Positions 22,401 through 33,400 of a stretch of 64,000 bases of DNA are shown here, in pieces. The translations under genes were made by a program, and so were the position numbers. The stretch's first letter is position 1; each line of letters starts with the position of its first letter. The notes beneath the pieces were generated by a model. The model searched no databases and was not told the DNA's origin. It was given only the letters and a program-made list of their open reading frames with translations. The DNA lies in contig NC_089192.1 of assembly GCF_947507565.1 (NCBI RefSeq), forward strand, positions 2,228,690 through 2,292,689, read 5' to 3'. The DNA comes from Oscarella lobularis. Taxonomy: Eukaryota > Porifera > Homoscleromorpha > Homosclerophorida > Oscarellidae.

Positions 22401-22854
22401 GAATGTCGAATTTCGATTACTAACTTTAAAGTAGACGACAATGAGTGCAGTGAACTTCGTCGACCGATGTCCATAAGAGTGACATGCAATCCTGAGCCTT
22501 GCTTGGATGGGTAACGATTTCGTTTTAATTAAATAAAAGCCTTACGGTTAATTCCTAAATTATATTCATTTGTAGTGCTACTGTTAAGAAGTGGTTTTGT
22601 AGAGGAAATAAGTCTACTTCTAAGCCGTCATGGATTGCTTTTAATTGGTCTAAGGTGGATTCTTCTTTCTTTGTTATCATTCATTCATGGTTTGTTCTCA
22701 GTGCTCAAACGTTTGTGGAAGGGGAAAGCAGAGGCGAAAAGTTGAGTGTGTCAACCCTTGTACACTTGAAAAGGCTGAGGGCTGTAGTGCGAGTGAAAAG
22801 CCTCTTCGCCATAGACGTTGTAACGAATTCAGGTGCTACGGAGACGAAAGCTGA
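19437..22854 (+). CDS. secreted thrombospondin type 1 / immunoglobulin repeat protein (ADAMTSL/papilin-like)
   Basis: Thirteen exons: 19437-19497, 19557-19803, 19864-20036, 20096-20449, 20509-20820, 20920-21178, 21240-21445, 21499-21843, 21900-22211, 22263-22319, 22381-22510, 22576-22654 and 22702-22854; 895 aa with matching phases. Signal peptide (MRAFICFGFFLLSLGAVVS), then TSP1, TSP1, Ig, Ig, TSP1, TSP1, Ig, Ig, TSP1, TSP1. TSP1 marks: WVTGSFGSCSAVC, CSRECGRG, WSKCSNVCGRGKQRRKVEC. The fourth Ig keeps the C-W-C core; the first three lack the disulphide pair. This alternation recalls the ancillary half of ADAMTS-like proteins and papilin, with no protease domain, so a matrix role is inferred. 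The start of exon 6 is ambiguous: either an AAG acceptor at 20919, or a 7-nt microexon 20874-20880 joined to 20936. Introns are 43-98 nt. Confidence 0.88.
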
Positions 22855-23921
22855 AAAAGCATCTTTCATTTGCGGTGACTTTTGTCGTAAATTTAAATTT
22901 TAATATACGTGCGTTTGCGTAAAGTGTAGTCACTTGCCTTTACGCGCCGCTCATAGTGATACCCATACAAAAATATATTCACTTCAGATACGCATTCAAT
23001 GCTCCTTTCAGTTTTTACTGAACGGTACTGGTGCACGATGAGTAAATAGAGTAATTCTTCTTGGTCGTCGAAGAGTGGGCCTTTTGGCTGAATTTTTTTG
23101 CAAGACATGGTTTGGCTATAGTGGAATGCCTTTCAAACTACATTTACTTGGTTAAGCCTTTTTGGCGTTTCACGTGATATGTAATGGGCTGTTGTTGTTG
23201 TAGTTGTATTCGTTTTTTTAGGTGACACTAGATTTTACGGTTAGGTCTATTGGTTTGCAGCCATCCGTTCAAAGAATCGAGTGAAAACAATTGTCGCCAA
23301 ACGAGTTCCTTGAATCCCATTGCACTGTCGTGTGACGTACGTGCGAGGAAGTGGATGATTGAAATAAATTTATTCATGTTTCTTCCACGTGGTCGCGTGA
23401 TAATAATACATATTTATACTTTGTGTACTTATCCGGGTAATGCTGTAAGAAAAGGCAAACGTTTTGACTGAGTATTTTCGCAAGGCGCGCTTCACTCATG
23501 CGGATTGGCCTTCCAAAGCAGCTTCTCTACATGCTGCCTTTTTCGAAAAAGTGAGGCTCCCTAACGGGTCCTGCGAACGGATTTTCGCATTGCGAAGGGT
23601 AACATAAAGCTCGCGACCCGTCTGCATTATTCTGTGTGACGGTGCACTAAATGCCTACATTTTGACAGGGCTTTTGAGGCGCCTCAAGTCTTCCCCGTCG
23701 CCCTAGAGTCGAATTTATCCATCTCCCTTTGGCCGCCCGTCTCTCGCCCGTCGTAAGTCGAATTCTTTACTCCGAGGCACATGGGAAAGATAAAAGGTAG
23801 GTTTCGTTGTGAGTGGAATTATACGAGCACGCAATGTTCGAAACGCCAGCTGCGAGCTAAAACGCCATGGCCCTAGCGATGCTGTACCCCCAAAGGGGCC
23901 TCACCCTATTGTCTCGTAGTC
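22855..23921. other. intergenic region before the satellite block
   Basis: No gene is recognised. An AATAAA lies at 23363, far from the TSP1/Ig stop. 23480-23900 is GC-richer with small hairpins (for example TTCGCATTGCGAA near 23583) but no tRNA, rRNA or snRNA signature that I can support. Confidence 0.3.
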
Positions 23922-24144
23922 ATACAGACGCATCACTCATCGTTCTATAAAAGCGAAGGGAGATGCATCACTCATCGTTCAATAGAAACAAAAGGTTATG
24001 CATCACTCATCGTTCTATAGAAACAGAGGCAGATGCATCACTCATCGTTCTATAGAAACGAAGGGAGATGCATCACTCATCGCTCCATAGAAACGAAGGG
24101 AGATGCATCACTCATCGTTCTATAGAAACGAAGGGAGATGCATC
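23922..24144. repeat. 35-bp tandem repeat, about 6 copies
   Basis: Units contain GCATCACTCATCGTTCTATA followed by GAAACGAAGGGAGAT. Copies are 80-100% alike and abut without spacers. Confidence 0.9.
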
Positions 24145-24536
24145 GATACTAGTGAGACCTCCAATATAGGTAGTTTGATATTAGTAAGACCTCCAATTAT
24201 AGGTAGTTTGATACTAGTGAGACCCCCAAGATAGGTAATTTGATACTAGTGAGACCTCCAATATAGGTAGTTTGATACTACTAGTGAGACCTCCAATATA
24301 GGTAGTTAGATACTAGTGAGACCTCCAATTTTGATATTAGTGAGACCTCCAATATAGGTAGTTTGATACTAGTGAGACCTCCAATATAGGTAGTTTGATA
24401 TTAGTGAGACCTCCAATATAAGTAGTTTGATACTAGTGGGACCTCCACTATATGTAGTTTGATACTAGTGAGACCTCCAATATAGGTAGTTTGATACTAG
24501 TGAGACCTCCAATACAGGTATATTGATACTAGTGAG
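24145..24536. repeat. 32-bp tandem repeat, about 12 copies
   Basis: The unit starts GATACTAGTGAGACCTCC and continues AATATAGGTAGTTT. The same unit, in the same orientation, returns at 43047-43160 beyond the 15.6-kb array. Confidence 0.9.
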
Positions 24537-24910
24537 AATGCGAATTCGAGTTCGAATTCGAATTCGCATTCGCCTTCGAACTCGAATCCGCCTTCGAATT
24601 CAAATTCGAATTCGCATTCGCCTTCGAACTTGAATTCGCCTACGAAATCGAATTCGCATTTGCCTTCGAATTCGAATTCGAATTCGCATTCGCCTTCGAA
24701 TTCGAATTCGCATTGGCCTTCGAATTCGAATTCGCATTCGCCTCCGAACTTGAATTCGCCTTCGAATTCGAATTCGCATTTGCCTTCGAATTCGAATTCG
24801 AATTCGCATTCGCCTTCGCCTTCGAGTTCGCATTCGCCTTCGAATTCGAATTCGCCTTCGAATTCGAATTCGCAATTGCCTTCGAATTCGAATTCTCATT
24901 CTCATTCTCA
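24537..24910. repeat. hexamer-like GAATTC/TTCGAA satellite
   Basis: Built of GAATTC, GCATTC and GCCTTC hexamers. Frames on both strands stay open (Asn-Ser or Arg-Ile runs) only because the period is six. Confidence 0.9.
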
Positions 24911-26699
24911 AGTAAGTGCACAGGCTCTCAATTGAATGCACAGGCTTTCATTTGAATGCACAGGCTTTCATTTGAATGCACAGGGTTACATTTGAATTCA
25001 CAAGCTTTCATTTGAATGCACAGGCTTTCATTTGAAAGCACATTGTTACATTTGAATTCACAGGCTTTCATTTGAATACACAGGCTTTCATTTGAATGCA
25101 CAGGCTTTCATTTGAATGCTCAGGCTTTCATTTGAATGCACAGGCTTTCATTTGAATGCACAGGCTTTCATTTGAATGCACAGGCTTTCATTTCAATGCA
25201 CAGGCTTTCATTTGTATGCACATGCATTCAATTGAATGCACAGGCTTTCAATTGGATGAACAGGCTTTCATTTGTATGCACATGCTTTCATTTGAATGCA
25301 CATGCTTTCATTTGAATGCACAGGCTTTTATTTGAATGCACATGTTTTCATTTGAATCCACAAGGCCTCAAGTAAGTGCACAGGCTCTCAATTGAATGCA
25401 CAGGCTTTCATTTGAATGCACATGCTTTCATTTGAATGCACAGGCTTTTATTTGAATGCACATGTCTTCATTTGAATCCACAGGGCCTCAAGTAAGTGCA
25501 CAGGCTCTCAATTGAATGCACAGGCTTTCATTTGAATTCACAGTCTTTCATTTGAATGCACAGGCTTTCATTTGAATGCACAGGCTTTCAATTGAATGCA
25601 CAGGCTTTCATTCAATGCACATGCTTTAATTTGAATGCACAGGCTTTCATTTGAATGCACAGGCTTTTAGTTGAATGCACATGTTTTCATTTGAATGCAC
25701 ATGCTTTCATTTGAATGCACAGGCTTTCATTTGAATGCACAGGCTTTCATTTGAATGCACAGGCTTACATTTGAATGCACAGGCTTTCATTTGAATGCAC
25801 AGGCTTTCATTTGAATGCACAGTCTTTCATTTGAAAGCACAGGCTTTCATTTGAATACACAAGCTTTCATTTGAATGAACGTGCTTTCATTTGAATGCAC
25901 AGGCTTTCATTTGAATGCACAGGCTTTCAATTGAATGCACAGGCTTTCATTCAATGCACATGCTTTAATTTGAATGCACAATCTTTCATTTGAATGCACA
26001 GGCTTTTATTTGAATGCACATGTTTTCATTTGAATGCACAGGCTTTCATTTGTATGCACAGGCTTACATTTGAATGCACAGGCTTTCAATTGAATGCACA
26101 TGCTTTCATTTGAATGCACAGGCTTTCATTTGAATGCACAGGCATTTATTTGAATGCACATGTTTTCATTTGATTGCACAGGCTTTCATTTGAATGCACA
26201 GGCTTTCATTTGAATGCACATGCTTTCATTTGAATCCACATTCTTTCATTTGAGTTCACAGGCTCTCATTTGAATGCACAGGATTTCATTTCAATGCACA
26301 TGCTTTCCTTTGAATGCACAGGCTTTCATTTGAATGCACAGTCTTTCATTTGAAATCACAGGCTTTCATTTGGATGCACATGCTTTCATTTGAATGCACA
26401 TGCTTTCATTTGAATGCACAGGCTTTCATTTGAAATCACAGGCTTTCATTTGAATGCACATGCTTTCCTTTGAATGCACAGGCTTTCATTTGAATGCACA
26501 GGCTTTCATTTGAAATCACAGGCTTTCATTTGAATGCACATGCTTTCATTTGAATGCACAGGCTTTCATTTGAATGCACAGGCTTTTATTTGAATCCACA
26601 GGGCCTCAGGTAAGTGCAGAGGCTCTCAATTGAAAGCACAGGCTCTCATTTAAATGCACAGGCTTTCAATTGAATGCACAGGCTTTCATTTGAATGCAA
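24911..26699. repeat. 20-bp tandem repeat, about 90 copies
   Basis: The unit is ATTTGAATGCACAGGCTTTC with scattered substitutions. A variant block with CTCAAGTAAGTGCACAGGCT recurs near 24908, 25368, 25488 and 26607, showing higher-order duplication. Confidence 0.95.
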
Positions 26700-27410
26700 T
26701 GTTGAATTATTTCTAATTGGTTGTTTTAGGCTCATAGGAATGGGAAGGACGAGGATACGAGCGAGGGACGCGAGGGAGAAGTAGGAACGAGCGATAAAGA
26801 AGGAGAAGGAATGTCAAGGGATCGACGGTATGGGATGGAGGTAGAGTTTTAGATGTTGGATGGTTTCTCATTAGTTTTACTAGGTGCATAGGAATGGGAG
26901 AAACGAGGAAAAGAGCAAGGGACGCGAGGTAGAAGAAGGAACAAGCGATCAAGAAGAAGAAGGAATATCAAGGGATCGACGGTATGGGATGGAGGTAGAG
27001 TTTTAGCAATTAAGGAGTTTCTAATTCGTTTTCTAGATGTGGAAGAGTGTAAGGAAGAAGGATATGAACAAGGGACGCTAGTGGGAAGGACGGAAAAGTG
27101 ATCAGGAGGAAGGACGAATATCGAGGGAGCAAAGGTATCTGATGTAGGCAGAGTTTTACTATTGAGGGGTCTCTAATTCGTTTTTTTTAGATGTGTAAGA
27201 GTGTAAGGAGGAAGGATGCGAGCAAGGGACGCGAGTGGGAAGGAATGAAAAGCAATAAGGAGGGGAGGACGATTATCGAGGGAACAAAGGTATGTGATGT
27301 AGGTAGAATTTTAGTTATTGAGGAGTCTCTAATTTGTTTCTTTAGATGCGTAAGGGTGTAAGGAAGAAGGATACGCGCAAGGGACACGAGTGGGAAGGAA
27401 GGAAAAATGA
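26700..27410. repeat. 153-bp tandem repeat, about 4.6 copies
   Basis: Units begin near 26713, 26866, 27017, 27171 and 27326 with a TCTAATTCGTTTT-like phrase, a T-run and AG, then a purine-rich GGAAGGA part. Two further copies lie at 56190-56495. Confidence 0.85.
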
Positions 27411-30400
27411 TCAGTAGATGCAGTAGTTGTAGTAGTTGCTGTAGTTGCAGTTGTAGCAGCAGTTGCAGTAGATGCAGTAGTTGCTGTAGTTGCAGTTGTT
27501 GTAGTAGTTGCAGTAGTTGTAGTGGTTGCAGTAGTTGTAGTAGTTGCAGTAGTTGCAGTAGTTGTAGTAGTTGCAGTGATTGCAGTAGTTGTAGTAGTTG
27601 CAGTAGTTGCAGTTGCAGTCATTGCAGTAGTTGCAGTAGTTGCAGTAGTTGTAGTAGTTGTAGTAGTTGTAGTAGTTGCAGTAGTTGTAGTAGTTGCAGT
27701 AGTTGCAGTAGTTTCAGTCGTTGCAGTCATTGCAGTAGTTGTAGTAGTTGCAGTAGTTGCAGTAGTTTCAGTCGTTGCAGTCATTGCAGTAGTTGCAGTA
27801 GTTGCAGTAGTTGTAGTAGTTGCAGTCATTGCAGTCATTTCAGTAGTTGCAGTAGTTGTAGTAGTTGCAGTAGTTGCAGTTGTTGTAGTAGTTGCAGTAG
27901 TTGCAGTAGTTTCAGTCGTTGCAGTCATTGCAGTAGTTGCAGTAGTTGCAGTAGTTGTAGTAGTTGCAATGATTGCAGTAGTTGTAGTAGTTGCAGTAGT
28001 TGCAGTTGCAGTCATTGCAGTAGTTGCAGTAGTTGCAGTAGTTGTAGTAGTTGTAGTAGTTGTAGTAGTTGTAGTAGTTGCAGTAGTTGTAGTAGTTGCA
28101 GTGATTGCAGTAGTTGTAGTAGTTGCAGTAGTTGCAGTTGCAGTCATTGCAGTCATTGCAGTAGTTGCAGTAGTTGCAGTAGTTGTAGCAGTTGTAGTAG
28201 TTGTAGTAGTTGCAGTAGTTGTAGTAGTTGCAGTAGTTGCAGTAGTTTCAGTCGTTGCAGTCATTGCAGTAGTTGTAGTAGTTGCAGTAGTTTGGGTAGT
28301 TGTAGTAGTTGTAGTAGTTGTAGTAGTTGCAGTAGTTGTAGTAGTTGTAGTAGTTGTAGTAGTTGCAGTAGTTGCAGTAGTTGTAGTAGTTGTAGTAGTT
28401 GCAGTAGTTGCAGTAGTTGCAGTAGTTGTAGTAGTTGTAGTAGTTGTAGTAGTTTCAGTAGTTGCAGTAGTGGTAGTAGTTGCAGTGATTGCAGTAGTTG
28501 TAGTAGTTGTAGTAGTTGTAGTAGTTGCAGTAGTTGCAGTCATTGCAGTAGTTGCAGTAGTTGCAGTAGTTGTAGTAGTTGCAGTAGTTGCAGTAGTTTC
28601 AGTCGTTGCAGTCATCGCAGTAGTTGTAGTAGTTGCAGTGGTTGCAGTTGTTGTAGTAGTTGCAGTAGTTGTAGTAGTTGCAGTAGTTGAAGTAGTTGCA
28701 GTAGTTGGAGTAGTTGCAGTAGTTGCAGTAGTTGCAGTAGTTGCAGTGGTTGCAGTTGTTGTAGTAGTTGCAGTTGTTGTAGTAGTTGCAGTAGTTGTAG
28801 TAGTTGCAGTAGTTGCAGTAGTTGCAGTAGTTGCAGTAGATGCAGTAGTTGTAGTAGTTGCAGTAGTTGCAGTAGATGCAGTAGTTGTAGTAGTTGCAGT
28901 AGTTGTAGTAGTTGCAGTGATTGCAGTAGTTGCAGTAGTTGCAGTAGATGCAGTAGTTGCAGTAGATGCAGTAGTTGCTGTAGTTGCACATGTTGTAGTA
29001 GTTGCAGTAGTTGCAGTAGTTGTAGTAGTTTCAGTCGTTGCAGTCATTGCAGTAGTTGTAGTAGTTGCAGTAGTTTGGGTAGTTGTAGTAGTTGTAGTAG
29101 TTGTAGTAGTTGCAGTAGTTGTAGTAGTTGTAGTAGTTGTAGTAGTTGCAGTAGTTGCAGTAGTTGTAGTAGTTGTAGTAGTTGCAGTAGTTGCAGTAGT
29201 TGCAGTAGTTGTAGTAGTTGTAGTAGTTGTAGTAGTTTCAGTAGTTGCAGTAGTGGTAGTAGTTGCAGTGATTGCAGTAGTTGTAGTAGTTGTAGTAGTT
29301 GTAGTAGTTGCAGTAGTTGCAGTCATTGCAGTAGTTGCAGTAGTTGCAGTAGTTGTAGTAGTTGCAGTAGTTGCAGTAGTTTCAGTCGTTGCAGTCATCG
29401 CAGTAGTTGTAGTAGTTGCAGTGGTTGCAGTTGTTGTAGTAGTTGCAGTAGTTGTAGTAGTTGCAGTAGTTGAAGTAGTTGCAGTAGTTGGAGTAGTTGC
29501 AGTAGTTGCAGTAGTTGCAGTAGTTGCAGTGGTTGCAGTTGTTGTAGTAGTTGCAGTTGTTGTAGTAGTTGCAGTAGTTGTAGTAGTTGCAGTAGTTGCA
29601 GTAGTTGCAGTAGTTGCAGTAGATGCAGTAGTTGTAGTAGTTGCAGTAGTTGCAGTAGATGCAGTAGTTGTAGTAGTTGCAGTAGTTGTAGTAGTTGCAG
29701 TGATTGCAGTAGTTGCAGTAGTTGCAGTAGATGCAGTAGTTGCAGTAGATGCAGTAGTTGCTGTAGTTGCACATGTTGTAGTAGTTGCAGTAGTTGCAGT
29801 AGTTGTAGTAGTTGCAGTAGTTGCAGTAGTTGCAGTAGTTGTAGTAGTTGCAGTAGTTGTAGTAGTTGCAGTAGTTGTAGTAGTTGCAGTCGTTGCAGTC
29901 ATTGCAGTAGTTGCAGTAGTTGTAGTAGTTCTAGTGGTTGTAGTAGTTGCAGTCATTGCAGTAGTTGTAGTAGTTGTAGTAGTTGCAGTAGTTGCAGTCA
30001 TTGCAGTAGTTGCAGTCATTGCAGTAGTTGGAGTAGTTGTAGCAGCTGCAGTCGTTGCAGTCATTGCAGTAGTTGTAGTAGTTGTAGTAGTTGCAGTAGT
30101 TGTAGTAGTTGTAGTAGATGTAGTAGTTGCAGTAGTTTCAGTCATTGCAGTAGTTGCAGTAGATGCAGTAGTTGTAGTAGTTGTAGTAGTTGTAGTAGTT
30201 GCAGTAGTTGTAGTAGTTGCAGTAGTTGCAGTAGTTGTAGTAGTTGCAGTGATTGCAGTAGTTGTAGTAGTTGCAGTAGTTGCAGTTGCAGTCATTGCAG
30301 TAGTTGCAGTAGTTGCAGTAGTTGTAGTAGTCGTAGTAGTTGTAGTAGTTTTAGTAGTTGTAGTAGTTGCAGTAGTTGGAGTAGTTGCAGTAGATGTAGT

Positions 30401-33400
30401 AGTTGCAGTAGTTTCAGTCATTGCAGTAGTTGCAGTAGATGCAGTAGTTGTAGTAGTTGCAGTAGTTTTAGTAGTTGTAGTAGTTGCAGTAGTTGGAGTA
30501 GTTGCAGTAGATGTAGTAGTTGCAGTAGTTTCAGTCATTGCAGTAGTTGCAGTAGATGCAGTAGTTGTAGTAGTTGCAGTAGTTGCAGTAGTTGCAGTAG
30601 TTGCAGTAGTTGTAGTAGTTGCAGTGATTGCAGTAGTTGCAGTTGCAGTCATTGCAGTAGTTGCAGTAGTTGTAGTAGTTGTAGTAGTTGTAGTAGTTGT
30701 AGTAGTTGCAGTAGTTGCAGTAGTTGCAGTCATTGCAGTAGTTGCAGTAGTTGCAGTAGTTGTAGTAGTTGCAGTAGTTGCAGTAGTTTCAGTCGTTGCA
30801 GTCATCGCAGTAGTTGTAGTAGTTGCAGTGGTTGCAGTTGTTGTAGTAGTTGCAGTAGTTGTAGTAGTTGCAGTAGTTGAAGTAGTTGCAGTAGTTGGAG
30901 TAGTTGCAGTAGTTGCAGTAGTTGCAGTAGTTGCAGTGGTTGCAGTTGTTGTAGTAGTTGCAGTTGTTGTAGTAGTTGCAGTAGTTGTAGTAGTTGCAGT
31001 AGTTGCAGTAGTTGCAGTAGTTGCAGTAGATGCAGTAGTTGTAGTAGTTGCAGTAGTTGCAGTAGATGCAGTAGTTGTAGTAGTTGCAGTAGTTGTAGTA
31101 GTTGCAGTGATTGCAGTAGTTGCAGTAGTTGCAGTAGATGCAGTAGTTGCAGTAGATGCAGTAGTTGCTGTAGTTGCACATGTTGTAGTAGTTGCAGTAG
31201 TTGCAGTAGTTGTAGTAGTTTCAGTCGTTGCAGTCATTGCAGTAGTTGTAGTAGTTGCAGTAGTTTGGGTAGTTGTAGTAGTTGTAGTAGTTGTAGTAGT
31301 TGCAGTAGTTGTAGTAGTTGTAGTAGTTGTAGTAGTTGCAGTAGTTGCAGTAGTTGTAGTAGTTGTAGTAGTTGCAGTAGTTGCAGTAGTTGCAGTAGTT
31401 GTAGTAGTTGTAGTAGTTGTAGTAGTTTCAGTAGTTGCAGTAGTGGTAGTAGTTGCAGTGATTGCAGTAGTTGTAGTAGTTGTAGTAGTTGTAGTAGTTG
31501 CAGTAGTTGCAGTCATTGCAGTAGTTGCAGTAGTTGCAGTAGTTGTAGTAGTTGCAGTAGTTGCAGTAGTTTCAGTCGTTGCAGTCATCGCAGTAGTTGT
31601 AGTAGTTGCAGTGGTTGCAGTTGTTGTAGTAGTTGCAGTAGTTGTAGTAGTTGCAGTAGTTGAAGTAGTTGCAGTAGTTGGAGTAGTTGCAGTAGTTGCA
31701 GTAGTTGCAGTAGTTGCAGTGGTTGCAGTTGTTGTAGTAGTTGCAGTTGTTGTAGTAGTTGCAGTAGTTGTAGTAGTTGCAGTAGTTGCAGTAGTTGCAG
31801 TAGTTGCAGTAGATGCAGTAGTTGTAGTAGTTGCAGTAGTTGCAGTAGATGCAGTAGTTGTAGTAGTTGCAGTAGTTGTAGTAGTTGCAGTGATTGCAGT
31901 AGTTGCAGTAGTTGCAGTAGATGCATTAGTTGCAGTAGATGCAGTAGTTGCTGTAGTTGCACATGTTGTAGTAGTTGCAGTAGTTGCAGTAGTTGTAGTA
32001 GTTGCAGTAGTTGCAGTAGTTGCAGTAGTTGTAGTAGTTGCAGTAGTTGTAGTAGTTGCAGTAGTTGTAGTAGTTGCAGTCGTTGCAGTCATTGCAGTAG
32101 TTGCAGTAGTTGTAGTAGTTCTAGTGGTTGTAGTAGTTGCAGTCATTGCAGTAGTTGTAGTAGTTGTAGTAGTTGCAGTAGTTGCAGTCATTGCAGTAGT
32201 TGCAGTCATTGCAGTAGTTGGAGTAGTTGTAGCAGCTGCAGTCGTTGCAGTCATTGCAGTAGTTGTAGTAGTTGTAGTAGTTGCAGTAGTTGTAGTAGTT
32301 GTAGTAGATGTAGTAGTTGCAGTAGTTTCAGTCATTGCAGTAGTTGCAGTAGATGCAGTAGTTGTAGTAGTTGTAGTAGTTGTAGTAGTTGCAGTAGTTG
32401 TAGTAGTTGCAGTAGTTGCAGTAGTTGTAGTAGTTGCAGTGATTGCAGTAGTTGTAGTAGTTGCAGTAGTTGCAGTTGCAGTCATTGCAGTAGTTGCAGT
32501 AGTTGCAGTAGTTGTAGTAGTCGTAGTAGTTGTAGTAGTTTTAGTAGTTGTAGTAGTTGCAGTAGTTGGAGTAGTTGCAGTAGATGTAGTAGTTGCAGTA
32601 GTTTCAGTCATTGCAGTAGTTGCAGTAGATGCAGTAGTTGTAGTAGTTGCAGTAGTTTTAGTAGTTGTAGTAGTTGCAGTAGTTGGAGTAGTTGCAGTAG
32701 ATGTAGTAGTTGCAGTAGTTTCAGTCATTGCAGTAGTTGCAGTAGATGCAGTAGTTGTAGTAGTTGCAGTAGTTGCAGTAGTTGCAGTAGTTGCAGTAGT
32801 TGTAGTAGTTGCAGTGATTGCAGTAGTTGCAGTTGCAGTCATTGCAGTAGTTGCAGTAGTTGTAGTAGTTGTAGTAGTTGTAGTAGTTGTAGTAGTTGCA
32901 GTAGTTGCAGTAGTTGCAGTAGTTGGAGTAGTTGCAGTAGATGTAGTAGTTGCAGTAGTTTCAGTCATTGCAGTAGTTGCAGTAGTTGCAGTAGTTGTAG
33001 TAGTTGCAGCGATTGCACTAGTTGCAGTTGCAGTCATTGCAGTAGTTGCAGTAGTTGTAGTAGTTGTAGTAGTTGCAGTAGTTGTAGTAGTTGCAGTAGT
33101 TGAAGTAGTTGCAGTAGTTGGAGTAGTTGCAGTAGTTGTAGTAGTCGTAGTAGTTGCAGTAGTTTCAGTCGTTGCAGTCATTGCAGTAGTTGTAGTAGTT
33201 GCAGTTGTTGCAGTTGTTGTAGTAGTTGCAGTAGTTGTAGTAGTTGCAGTAGTCGTAGTAGTTGCAGTAGTTGCAGTAGTTGCAGATACAGTAGTTGTAG
33301 TAGTTGCAGTCGTTGCAGTCATTGCTGTAGTTGCAGTAGTTGTAGTAGTTGCAGTCATTGCAGTCATTGCAGTGGTTTCAGTTGTTGTAGTAGTTGCAGT

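Noticed and set aside
23922-26699. CRISPR-like arrays of 20-35 bp repeats
   Set aside because: Units abut with no unique spacers, and the gene content is animal.
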